Below are positions 32,219-43,643 of a stretch of 64,000 bases of DNA, piece by piece (the stretch's first letter is position 1; each line of letters begins with the position of its first letter). The translations under genes and the position numbers were made by a program. The notes under the pieces are model-generated. The model was not told the DNA's origin and ran no database searches. It worked only from the letters and a program-made list of their open reading frames with translations. The stretch covers positions 1,866,060 through 1,930,059 of the forward strand of contig CM030937.1 in the NCBI GenBank assembly GCA_018136815.1, in the 5' to 3' direction. This stretch comes from Isochrysis galbana (Eukaryota > Haptophyta > Isochrysidales > Isochrysidaceae).

Positions 32219-33475
32219 GTGTCAAAGAGTTCCGCCTCTGCAAGCACAATATTCGTAGACACCATCCATGATTCTTCTAAAAGAGGGAAATCGATTCGGT
32301 TTTCTACGGATGTAGCAACCATTGGATATAGAAGTGTGGAACACCAAAAAATTAACATAAACAGTTTTTACTTTGTACATTGTACATTGACGGGTAGCTT
32401 GGCACATCTCGGCTCTCTTCCCCTCTCTCTCTCTTTCCCCCCGACGCTGTCTCTTCTCTTTCATCGTATGTGCCTTATTATATATGGTATGTTGAGGTCC
32501 TCCTCTCCCACGAAACCCGTTACTTACTTTCGCACTCACTCACCACCCGAAGCCGGTAGCCTTTGTGGCCTCGCGCCGCTCCAACCCGCCAGTGAGGCCA
32601 TGCGGAGCGACCCATCGAGCGCAGCACACATCGAGATGGGTCGCCTCAAGGCGAGGCTTCTTGAGTGTGAGGCTGCGTTGCGCCGCGTCGAGGCCGACCG
32701 CAAGCATTGGCGTGGGATGTATGAGAGGACGCGCACACGTTGCGCCGTCCTCTCCGCGGCGGCGGAGTTCAAGGCAGGCAAGGTGTCCAAGATCGAGTCG
32801 CGGAGCATGTGGGACAAGGAGGCCAGCATTCTCAGCAAGATGATGGGGCGTTGGGGGCACCCGGAGGACCTGCCCGAGCTGTGTGTGCGCGCTCTCTACA
32901 AATTGCGCAACTCTGCAGGGGAGCGCTTGCACACTGGGCTCGCCGAGCTGGCCAGCTCCACCGTTTTCGACGACGTGAGGAAGAAGCTCAACGAGGAGGC
33001 CTACACCAAGGTGAACGAGCACCTGCGCGAGGTATTCTCGGCGGAGAAGTGGACGTTGGTGCGGCTCTGCTACGGTTTGTCGTGGAACATTTTGCGCTGG
33101 TTCAACGATATCTTCATGTGGGAGGTGTTGGATGATGGCAGACGCAGCAGACACACCATCGCCACGGACTCGAAGCGCCAGCTAGCCATTCTCGTCCCGT
33201 TGGATGAGATGCGGGTGCAGCAGCAAAACTATGTGAGTAGTGCTGGCGGTGCCACTCGAACGGACGAGGACCTCCGCGGCACGCAAGTGGAATCTCTTCC
33301 TTCTATAATTCGTAAGGCTATCCGTAGCACAGCTGAGGGCGACATGAGCACAGGGCGGCTTTCAGCCAAGGGGACAAAGGAGGACCCGATCCACATTGTG
33401 CTTACATATGACGGGGCCAATCTCACTGAAGATGACAGTGGTGTGAGACTGGCGCTTACGTTACGTGCTCACTGA
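32219..33475 (+). CDS. Unrecognised mobile-element-associated protein, frame ending at 'DGANLT' motif
   Basis: The frame is 418 codons. The part from about 32600 ('MRSDPSSAAHIEMGRLKARL') reads like genuine protein: coiled-coil-like N-terminus, then 'KWTLVRLCYGLSWNILRWF' and near the end 'HIVLTYDGANLT'. I associate a 'DGANLT' block followed by a Cys/His-rich segment with transposase-like families abundant in algae, but could not confirm it. The next frame (33475 onward) supplies what looks like the continuation, so one or more frameshifts or an intron may separate them. The first 120 residues are probably not coding. Confidence 0.5.
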   Translation: MSKSSASASTIFVDTIHDSSKRGKSIRFSTDVATIGYRSVEHQKININSFYFVHCTLTGSLAHLGSLPLSLSFPPTLSLLFHRMCLIIYGMLRSSSPTKPVTYFRTHSPPEAGSLCGLAPLQPASEAMRSDPSSAAHIEMGRLKARLLECEAALRRVEADRKHWRGMYERTRTRCAVLSAAAEFKAGKVSKIESRSMWDKEASILSKMMGRWGHPEDLPELCVRALYKLRNSAGERLHTGLAELASSTVFDDVRKKLNEEAYTKVNEHLREVFSAEKWTLVRLCYGLSWNILRWFNDIFMWEVLDDGRRSRHTIATDSKRQLAILVPLDEMRVQQQNYVSSAGGATRTDEDLRGTQVESLPSIIRKAIRSTAEGDMSTGRLSAKGTKEDPIHIVLTYDGANLTEDDSGVRLALTLRAH

Positions 33476-34020
33476 TGCCTCACGGAGGTTCTATTGCTGC
33501 TAATCCACCTCATTCTCCATTCCCATTCTCCTCACATGTCTCATGTCTCGGAATGAATCAGTCATCACATGGTGTCCACACACTGGCATTTTGGCGGCAC
33601 GGGACGAAGAAGAAGGAAGGGCATTCGGCTGAGAGCTGGCACACTGTCCGCGCACGCACAAATCACATATGGAAGCAGGCTTGTCAAATCTATAGAGATG
33701 GAGGCAGGCTGAGGGATGAGGAGGGGCAGCTCACACCCATACACATCAGCATTGTGCTCACTGCTGATAAGCCTGCCCTTTGTAAGATCTTGGGCCGCCG
33801 CTTCTTCTCACACAATGCATTTTCTGCGTGCTGTGATTGTTTGGAATCTAAGGGTCATCTTTATCTTTATGAGTTGTCCGCGTTTAACCCACTCACGCAC
33901 TATGGCTCCATGACATTTGAGAGAAGGTGTGCATTGGCACTAGTCCCTCTCCATGAGGCGCTAGGCCATGATCCCACTGGAGACCTCTCTCCCAAGGGCC
34001 ATAGCCGGAGCCGCTCTGCG
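33475..34020 (+). pseudogene. Continuation of the mobile-element-associated protein in another frame
   Basis: 'HISIVLTADKPALCKILG' and 'FSACCDCLESKGHLYLYEL' followed by 'LVPLHEALGHDP' resemble the metal-binding and helix-rich part expected after the upstream 'DGANLT' frame. The join is out of frame. From about 34030 the same open frame runs into Ty3 sequence and is no longer this gene. Confidence 0.4.
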
Positions 34021-34029
34021 GACGAATTG

Positions 34030-34290
34030 TCGTTGTCTACCGTAGGTTCTCGTGCAGTGGAGGCGGAGACTAGTGCCTCCTCCTCACTTCTCTCCCCGGT
34101 TCGTTATATTTCTCCGTCATCGTGTTCATTCACTCGTCTCGAAGTTACCGGAGTCGATGCGCTGACCTTGCCGTCCCTGCATCCGATAGCTTCGCTCCAG
34201 GTGCGTTTCAAGTTGCACCGGGGCTGGACTCCGACTCCGACTGGAAGCGAGGGGGATGGTGACCCTGTCACCGCGCTGAGCGGGGGGGGG
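34030..34290 (+). repeat. Ty3 pol linker fragment
   Basis: Plus-strand frame 'LPSLHPIASLQVRFKLHRG' ending 'DGDPVTALSG' parallels 'LPAYSPVASAYIEYKLHEA' of the intact polyprotein and the bases just upstream of 'ALSEEQ' in the 24-kb fragment. It marks the stretch around the RT deletion. Confidence 0.55.
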
Positions 34291-34499
34291 TTGCTATGCG
34301 CACGCGCCGCGTCCTTGTATGTCGTGATTAGCTTTGTACTCATCCTTGTAATAACAATACTCTGGGGAATGGTTGAAAAAGAAAACATGCACCTGGGTGA
34401 AAAAAAATTCAGCCCTGGCCCTCTTTTGACGGAACGCGACTTTAAGGCGTGCGTTCCTGAGCCCAACCCTGCCAGGGAGAGAGCGTCCGAGCAGGCGTG

Positions 34500-34625
34500 A
34501 CAACCCCTCCCCTGCATGCCAAGTGGCAAGTGGCATGGGAGAGGTATGGGCGGTTCCCGTCCCCCCATCGGGGGGGGGGGGGGGGGGCGTGCCAACCAAC
34601 AACCAATTGTGCTATAAACTTAGTT
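34500..34625 (-). repeat. SINE-like head fragment, reverse orientation
   Basis: On the minus strand AACTAAGTTTATAGC is followed by the CCATGGGG-type block found in copies A-C. It includes a run of 18 G at 34570-34587. Confidence 0.5.
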
Positions 34626-35045
34626 GGGCGAGTAACGCATTCAGAAAACATATTGTAGCTGCAAGTGCCCCCCTCCGCAAAATTTTCATTGGGCATCGCG
34701 CCACGGTCAGAAAAGCAGCCCCCCCCCCCCTGATTAGAAGCTAAAAACTCCTGTTTGACCGACCTACAAGCAACTATAGCTGTAGCTGCGCAAGCCATGG
34801 CGTGCATGCATCCGCACGTGCGGCGTTTGTCTTGGGGGCCCATCGGCCATTGGCACGTATACCGCGCGCAATAGCTTAGATCGTGGATCGGATCATGCCT
34901 GCGCTCGTCTTTGGCCTCGAAGGCCATAAGATGGAAACCTGAGGCGCTCCTCGCTTGTGATATATTCCTAAGCCTCCAAGTCGGGGCCTTGGGAGTGGGG
35001 GCTCACGCACATCGTTTTGAGCCGCATACAGCTGCGCACGGTTCC
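34626..35045. other. 3' flank of the FkbM gene, no feature seen
   Basis: No supported frame or recognised repeat. Confidence 0.35.
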
Positions 35046-36527
35046 TCACCGAGCTGCAAAGACAACAGCGTCCATCTTCCAAGGCCATTCTCGAAGGGAC
35101 TCCCACTGGCCACGCCCTTCGTAATGTACTTGGAAACCTTCTGCCTCCAGCGATCGCACCACACTCAAAAACACCGAAATGCGTCTCTCCTTGGTGAAGC
35201 TCCACTCGAAGATGAGCCTCTGCACACGCCGCCACTCGCCACGCGAGAAGGATGTAAGTAGATCCAACTCGCATCCTTCGCAGTCAAGCTTCACGAAGCT
35301 GACATCGTCAGAAAGCAGCCCGCCACTGCCGAAAAAGGGTCGCGTCATAACGGTAACACGCTCAAGAACTTTGTCGCCACCCTCGGCGTAGTGGGAGCTG
35401 CCGTGGAGCGCGTGGCGCCATGTGTTTAGCACACCATCACTGCGCGGCTTACCCAGGACTAGTTGTGCCGTACCTGAATCGCCGGATGCTACTGCAGCCT
35501 CGACGACCTCTGCGATGCCGGTGTCGTCAGTTCCACAACTCTCATCCATCAGATGCCTCTCCAGCGAGGACTCCGCAATGATGCACCCGTCACAAAGACC
35601 TAGATTTCGACGGCACAGAGCAGCATTCTTGGGTTCAGGCTCGACCGCAATCACACGCACGGCGCCATCCTTTAACGCCATGCGAGAGAAGACGCCAATC
35701 TGCGCGCCCACGTCCAGCACAACATGCCCAGATGGAGAGAAGTCGAGGTGCTCAGGCCAGCGAGGGTCGCCTCGAGGCGGGCTGGCGTAGGCGGAGCGCC
35801 CACCTAACAGCTCACACAATACGTTTGCGTCCGTGCTCCGAGGGCGGTACGTCAGTGGCGGCGTCAGCTCCGCTGCCAGCTGAGCAGCATACGACTCGAG
35901 CGCAGTGGCGCCGTACGGGCCCGCCGGGCTGAACCAACAAAGGGTAAAGCACTCCCCTTTCACTGGGAGGGTCCAGTGCGCCCGGCTGGAAGCGTCAAAC
36001 AGGAGAGGAGAGTAGCGTATGGATTGGCGCGTGCTGGGGTCGCCATCCACGACGGCATCACCGCCACGATAATTACCGAGCCCAACAATCATGCTAGGCG
36101 CACCCTCCGCGGACGGCGGGGAGAGGTGAGGGAGGAAGGTCGCGTTGCAGCTTACTGCGCACTGCGCACTCGGTGGCCGCTGCTCGGGTGCCAGAGCGGA
36201 CTCGAGCTCAAACACTGCGCGCGCTAGTTGCGGGAAGGCGGCATTCGCACGAGGTGCTCGACTTCCACTCGCTAGTTCCGCCGGATTGGCCAGCGTGAAG
36301 GTGGCGCCGCCAGAGAGGCCGCGCTGCCCGCAGCCGTGCAGTACTCTCGCTCTCGCGCCAGTTGTGGGAGGCCAGCGCCCGCTCGAGGCAGCGGCGCGCA
36401 GGAGACGGAGCACACGGACGTATTCGTGTGGCGGCGTGTGCATCGCCGGACGCCCGCCGCGCGGCGGCGCCGCCAGACCGAGCGAGAGCAGACCGAGCGA
36501 GAGCAGATGGACGGACGGCGCGAACAT
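35046..36527 (-). CDS. FkbM-family methyltransferase domain protein, secreted
   Basis: The CDS is 493 aa from ATG 36527. I chose this start because the open frame upstream (to 36827) is translated from palindromic repeat DNA and a clean signal peptide MFAPSVHLLSLGLLSLGLA follows it. The C-terminal half has the class I methyltransferase cofactor motif 'VVLDVGAQIGVFSRMA', an acidic 'VIAVEPEPKN', and 'VSFVKLDCEGCELDLL', the variant of the FkbM 'KxDVEGxE' signature, ending 'WPWKMDAVVFAAR'. Residues 40-250 are Cys-containing and unassigned. FkbM domains O-methylate sugars or small molecules. A glycan or secreted-polymer substrate in the Golgi or lumen is inferred from the signal peptide. Confidence 0.88.
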   Translation of the reverse strand: MFAPSVHLLSLGLLSLGLAAPPRGGRPAMHTPPHEYVRVLRLLRAAASSGRWPPTTGARARVLHGCGQRGLSGGATFTLANPAELASGSRAPRANAAFPQLARAVFELESALAPEQRPPSAQCAVSCNATFLPHLSPPSAEGAPSMIVGLGNYRGGDAVVDGDPSTRQSIRYSPLLFDASSRAHWTLPVKGECFTLCWFSPAGPYGATALESYAAQLAAELTPPLTYRPRSTDANVLCELLGGRSAYASPPRGDPRWPEHLDFSPSGHVVLDVGAQIGVFSRMALKDGAVRVIAVEPEPKNAALCRRNLGLCDGCIIAESSLERHLMDESCGTDDTGIAEVVEAAVASGDSGTAQLVLGKPRSDGVLNTWRHALHGSSHYAEGGDKVLERVTVMTRPFFGSGGLLSDDVSFVKLDCEGCELDLLTSFSRGEWRRVQRLIFEWSFTKERRISVFLSVVRSLEAEGFQVHYEGRGQWESLREWPWKMDAVVFAAR

Positions 36528-36629
36528 CCGCGCCTCACGCTCCCCTCGACGCACGCCAACTACGACGGGCGACAGGGGAAGCTTTTTACGAATTAGGAAG
36601 TACAAGGTAGGAGTACGAGTCCTAGATGG

Positions 36630-36790
36630 GAAATACGTATTTACCGTATTTGGCCAGAGGCCAAATACATATATGTATTTGGCTGTATTTGAAGCGCGTC
36701 TTGGGTTGTAGGCCTCGAATGTATTTGAAAAGTGTTGGGCCGGAGGCCAAATACATATGCATTTGGCTGTATTTGCAGGCCCCAGCACTG
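36630..36790. repeat. Repeated AT palindromes upstream of the FkbM gene
   Basis: GGCCAAATACATATATGTAT and GGCCAAATACATATGCATTT units, each followed by TTGGCTGTATTTG, lie 100-260 bp upstream of the ATG in an otherwise GC-rich region. Confidence 0.6.
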
Positions 36791-37230
36791 TATTTCTCAT
36801 CCAGGGTACGAGAGTACCACTTACCACTTACCACTCCATCTAACTTAGTAGTAGTACATATTTGATGAAAATCAAACATCTGAGCGTTAGTACCACTACT
36901 GCCACTAGCCTGGTACCATCACGGCAAACCGCAGCGCACTTGCCCGTACATCTTGGTTGGTGCTAATGCCTCAAACAAGGTCGTTTGCCGGGTCGTTTGA
37001 AACTCGTTTCTCGTTTGCCTTCTCATTTCTCATTTGGCATTTGGTACCTCGGAAAGGCTCCGCCTCCATATTCAGGGAGGGAGGCAGGGTCGTTTGCCTT
37101 CGTTTATTTGGTACCTCGGAAAGGCTCCGCCTCCATATTCGAGGAGGAAGGCAGCTGCGAGCCCTCAGCCGAGTGTCATTCAAGGGCGCTTTGAGACAAT
37201 TCCTTCCTATAACTAACTCTCCAAGGTGCC
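36791..37230. other. Intergenic DNA with a short tandem duplication
   Basis: GGTACCTCGGAAAGGCTCCG followed by CCTCCATATTC occurs twice, about 68 bp apart (37045 and 37112). 36885-36920 carries the dispersed GTTAGTACCACTACT motif. No gene. Confidence 0.5.
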
Positions 37231-37232
37231 TA

Positions 37233-37915
37233 CTAGCAAACCGGAAACCTGACTCCCTCCCTCCCTAGCTCTCCCTCCCTCCCTTGTCTGAGCATTCGAC
37301 AAGAACGATCCCCCCTGACACGGGTGTTGAGGCCCGCTATCATCTCGAGGAGAACAGCGTGCTCTCGGTCGCGCTTCTCGTCGCGAAATTGTTGAGCTTC
37401 GATCGCGGACTGCATGAGAGCGAGGCGGTCGGCCAAGAGGTCGGCGACGGAGGGAGCCTCGCTTACGTGTTCCCACGCGCTGTATTCAAGCGGGTGGACA
37501 TGGGAGTCGAGCCCCGGGTAGCCCGAGGTCTCGAGGGAGGTGAGCTCGGCTCGCTCGCGGAGTGAATCTACGAGCAGGGGCTCGCTGACGGAGCGGCGGA
37601 TGGCGCCGCCGTGTTGGAAGGGTCTTGCGGAGGCTCGGAGCCGCCGGTTCCGACGAAGAAGTGGACCCCTTGTGGGTCAAAAGAAGTTCCCGCTGTTCCC
37701 ATGGGCAGAGAGGGAGCGGGACTATGAGAGGGCGCGGTCGTAGGCGCCAAGGCAGAATTTGTGCTTGTCGAACATGCGATGACTACAGGCTCGTAGGCAG
37801 AGGGCCGTTCGATCGAGCCGGCAGCTGACGCGGCCGTGAAAGAGTCGTTGTTTGTTGCTTGCGGGAAGATGTCTGAGAGGTCATAGTAGGAGTCGGGTCT
37901 GACAGTGTCTGCCAT
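37233..37915 (-). pseudogene. Gag-like retroelement ORF, one frameshift
   Basis: ATG 37915 opens MADTVRPDSYYDLSDIFPQA, 115 codons to a stop at 37568. Shifting frame by one base at about 37600 continues 'SEPLLVDSLRERAELTSLE' and 'LMQSAIEAQQFRDEKRD', a coiled-coil-like tail. The position downstream of an LTR-like end and TGG-type primer site suggests a gag start. The family is not certain. Confidence 0.45.
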
Positions 37916-38598
37916 CGAGCGCTATGAGCGAAGAGGTGGACTGAGGTTCAGAGGATTGCAACGCGTGGCGTCGGAGGGTAGAGACGAGGCTAGCTAGCGA
38001 GCTAGTGGAAGAGAGAGAGAATGAGAATGAGAGCTTCTTAGGTCCAAGGTAGACACGAGGGACTACAACGCGTGGGCTCAAAAAGTTGCTGGTGCACAGA
38101 GACACACAAACTAAACCAAACGGGGCGAAAACTAACCGCACTTGGACGGACGGCCAAGCGTCGGCACCAAGGCAACTTTAGCAGCGCACAGGCATGCGAC
38201 AGAGGAGTCGGCACAACGAGGGCAGACCTCGTTGGGGAGCTGCGACCGAGGTATAACAGAAGACAGACGACAATCGTGGAACGTTTGATGACATCAAGAG
38301 AAAGTAGGAGAAGAGGCGACATACCCATCAACGAGACCTTGAGAGTTAAAATAACTCACAGGCTAGAAGTAAAAGTCTGTCCTCGTATGGAATACGACAG
38401 ATGTGTGGGACCCAGCATCCGCTCCCTTGAGCGGACTCGGGGATTCGAACACAACCCATTCGAATAGAAAAGTTCAGTCTCTGTGTTCAGTCGAACCTTG
38501 TGTCTTGTGTTCTTGTGTTGGGTGAATAAGTCCGGAGAAACGCGGAAGAGCGGAAGAGGAAGAGGGACTAAATCCAAACCCTCTGGGCGGGGGTACCA
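37916..38598 (-). other. Retroelement untranslated leader, shared with 54.3 kb and 43.0 kb
   Basis: 38100-38240 (ACCAAACGGGGCGAAAACTA, GCGTCGGCACCA) is repeated at 54345-54470. 38377-38395 (CGTATGGAATACGACAG) recurs at 43022. PBS-like TGGTACC on the minus strand is at 38592-38598. Confidence 0.55.
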
Positions 38599-38760
38599 TG
38601 TTCGGCCCCAGTGACTGTGAGAAGAGCAACATAGATCAAAGAGTTACCATTGAGGGCTAGCTCGCGCGACAAGCCAATGACGTAGCTTCGGTACCGATGA
38701 CGTCACCCCTCGGACTAGAACACTCCATCCTACAAAACAACTGCGGGTAAAGCACTGAAA
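38599..38760 (-). repeat. Probable LTR (3' boundary at 38599) of a second retroelement family
   Basis: The minus strand ends GCCGAACA directly before TGGTACC, the arrangement expected of an LTR CA end and primer site. The outer LTR edge was not located. Confidence 0.45.
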
Positions 38761-38871
38761 CCCACTACACCCCCCCTCTTGCCTTTTCCTCCCCTTCCCT
38801 TCCCGCTGCTCTTTCCCGCCTTCCCCCCCCCCCCCCCCGCCCTCCCCCCCTCTGCTGTCTTCGTCGTCCCC

Positions 38872-38907
<36 letters not shown>

Positions 38908-39186
38908 CCCCCCCTCCCCCCTCCCCCCCGCCCCGCCCCCTCCGCGCCCCCCCCCCCCTTCCCCTCTTTCCCTCGCCGCGCGTGCACCGCTACGCCGCGC
39001 TCCCCCCCCCGCCCCCCTCCCCTCCCCTCCTCCCCTCCCCGGCACGTTTCCCTCCTCCTTCTCGCTCTCCCTCTTCCCCCGCACCGTCCGCAGCTCGCCC
39101 ACCACGTCCCTTGCACGCTCCACTCGCCTCACTGGCCGCAGCAACCCCCTTCTTCCCACGTCTACTCTCTCTCCCCTTCTCACTCG
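38761..39186. promoter_or_regulatory. Pyrimidine tract upstream of the DEAD-box gene, including a run of 32 C
   Basis: It is almost purely C/T on the coding strand up to about 39060. The longest run is 38873-38904. No gene; the Pro-rich frames are shadows of this tract. Confidence 0.6.
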
Positions 39187-41219
<2,033 letters not shown>

Positions 41220-42417
41220 GAAGGGCTTTTGGTGCCTACTGAATCTGCCTCTTCTCCGACCCTAGATGCAATCCGGGTGGTACATTCCAGCCGAATGCAA
41301 CTTCTCGCATCCCCAGCCACGAGTGCCTACACGCGCTCGCGGCACTCAGCAACACCTGAATTGGCTAGCACAAGGTCAAGCTCAATGGCTTTTCGTGGCT
41401 CTAGACGACGGCTGGATTTTGCCGTCAGACTGCCTTCGATAGTGACGTGCAAAGGAAGTCAAATGCGCGATCGTGAACGTTGGCACGTGATGGATTCGTT
41501 CGGCCAACTGCTGCCCAATCTGTGAGCTATTGGTTGTGCATCCTGAAATTGGCGACCTTTGATTTTGGATGGACGTGGAAGCGCGGGCTCGCGCACAAGA
41601 TTTTTTTTTGGAATCGGGCCCTGTCGCTGCCGAATGATCCCGCTTCGGACCCGATGTTCCATCGAAGAAGAAGGCCTGGGATGAGGCGCAGGATTTCTGC
41701 ATTTGCGCTGGTGTTAGACGTCGTTTCGGCATCAATGGAATCCATCTTCTACCCTCTACGCTGCTTCGTCCGTGCGCGAGCGCGACGGCGAGGCGGACAC
41801 GAGGAAGACAAGCAAAGGCCATGCCCACCACCTCTGCTTTCACTAATGATTCTTCTTAGTTTGCGACTCGTGGGCTACGACCTCATGCTTCGCTGCTATC
41901 ATCTTACTATGTCATTGTCACTATTCTGTCACCGCTTGAATGCTGCAAGCGCATCCCCTTGGGCACCCTCATCTCTAGCGTCTACGTGTGCGGCGCCAAG
42001 CCTTTGCATTGCTGGCGGCTGCGCATCATGGACGATGACGATGGTTTGTGTGGCAAGGGGCGATGAACTTGCTTTGTGCATGTGTATGTATGCTTTGGCG
42101 TGCTTCGACAATGTGAATTGGCTCTCAAGTGGGGGCGTTGGGTGGTTGGACCCGTCGTGACTTGTGACTTGCCGCACGTGTGCGTGCCAAAACATGCATT
42201 GGCGAGGTGTTTGCGCAGGAGGCGCTCTGGAGCACCTCGGTACGCTTTAATGCTTTTAATTTTAACAAGTTTTTATGGGTCACGGGCCGAAGGGACGGGA
42301 CTAGCGCTCACTGAAGACAGGACTCCCTGCTGCGGCAAGCGCAAGCACCCTTCCCCCCATATGCCACCCAGCTCTTCACTAGCTTTCTAAAAAAAATCTT
42401 GAAAAGCTAGCCGCTAC
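41220..42417. other. 3' region of the helicase gene, nothing supported
   Basis: Long open frames (for example 41480-42160) lack family features and regular codon bias; probably UTR and intergenic. Confidence 0.4.
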
Positions 42418-42760
42418 TTGCACGGCGCGAGGCAGATTGCTGGTAGTAGGTCGTTTGCCTTCATTTGGTACCCCTCGTTTGGCGCGGAGGGGATGAACGC
42501 ATCCGCTCGGCTGACTTCGTTGCTCGATGGCAGCGAGAGATCGACCACATTCCGGACACGATTCTGCTACTGGATCGCTTCCCTGGAGTTCGACGCCCTG
42601 CTAGGGCCGAGTGCACAGGGCAATCAAAAGTCGTTTAGACGGCATATTTACCCTTATGTTCAATTTTTTTTCAGTCCAGCACGTTTGGTGCGAAACAACG
42701 CGATGCGGATCGTCCCCCTCGCACCGCTCCCTCTTGGTATAAATTCGGGCTAGGACAGGT
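42418..42760 (-). pseudogene. Truncated third copy of the cysteine-rich small gene, 5' end with leader
   Basis: Minus-strand ATG 42645 gives MPSKRLLIAL, identical to the starts at 47228 and 55761, then diverges. The 60 bp before the ATG (AAAATTGAACATAAGGGTAA) are alignable with the leader of the 55-kb copy. GTCGTTTGCCTTCATTTGGTA at its left border recurs at 46785. Confidence 0.65.
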
Positions 42761-43173
42761 AGGCGCCTCCTTGGGTCGGCGAAGGATGATGCATGTGGTG
42801 CCTTTTTCGCACTGGAGTGACGATATCCCACCGTCCTACTGCGTTTAGGCGCAACCGCTGGTGGTACTGATGAAGTGGGGTTGCCCCCGCCTTGTCCCTA
42901 TTGTTGGGGGCGGTTGGGCGGCTTGATCGCCACGATGGAGCGAATGGTCGCAAGGACGGCCTCGTCGGATCCACACTCGCCGCATCCGGCCTCCCATAGC
43001 TTACGAGTAAAATCCTGCCATCGTATGGAATACGACAGCCCACCCAAAGAGATGGGGGAGGCCCAAACATTTGAGGGATGAGTGGTCGAGAGAAGCCCAA
43101 AGGGTAATCCGGGCATGTGGAGGTCGAGGACGGTCGAGATCGAGCGATGCGAGCGTTCGGATCGACTCGCGGT
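42761..43173. other. Internal or leader remnant of the second retroelement family
   Basis: It contains CGTATGGAATACGACAG as at 38377. No coding frame is supported. Confidence 0.4.
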
Positions 43174-43180
43174 GGTACCA

Positions 43181-43358
43181 TGTTCGAATAGAGCGCGTGG
43201 GACAGCCGTGGGCAGGCCCATACCGAGTAGCGAGACGAGAGCTAGATGTAGCATGGTCTTAGCGACGCAAAGAGGGGCCGAGATCGGAGGACACCCAATT
43301 GAGCGTACACCAAGGCACATGGGGACTATGAGCCCCTTCTAATACAAAACTCCAGACA
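43181..43358 (-). repeat. Probable short LTR of the second retroelement family
   Basis: The minus strand runs TGTCTGGAG... to ...TTCGAACA and is followed by TGGTACCACC, paralleling 38592-38600. About 178 bp if the outer edge is right. Confidence 0.45.
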
Positions 43359-43643
43359 CATACCGCATACCGCCGTCGACCGTCGAATGCTCCCTCTCTC
43401 TCCGAAGAGAGCGAGATGATTATTTTTGTGTGTGTGTGCAGCTAATAATACCCATGTGCTTGGGATGTAGAGAGTAGAGGAGCCGCCGAGGGAAGGGGAA
43501 GAAAGGGGAAGAGAGAGAGAGAGGGGGAGTGTGGGGGGAGGAGGGCGAGGCGGGCCGCAGGGGGGGGGGAGAGGCAGAAGGGAGAGAGGAAGGGAGAGAG
43601 AGGAGAAGGAGGGAAGGGACGTTCGGCACCTTAGAGGCACCAG
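43359..43643. other. Upstream region of the LRAT gene, GA-rich tract
   Basis: 43480-43620 is almost purely purine on the coding strand, ending about 25 bp before the ATG. Confidence 0.5.

Noticed and set aside
36528..36827. N-terminal 100-residue extension of the FkbM protein
   Set aside because: It is translated from AT palindromic repeats, and a typical signal peptide starts at the internal Met encoded at 36527.
38420..38460. tRNA-like GGGATTCGAAC segment
   Set aside because: No acceptor stem or cloverleaf could be drawn around it, and the stretch belongs to a repeated retroelement leader.
41480..42160. 226-aa plus ORF after the helicase gene
   Set aside because: No conserved block, erratic composition, no splice or start context; probably 3' flank.
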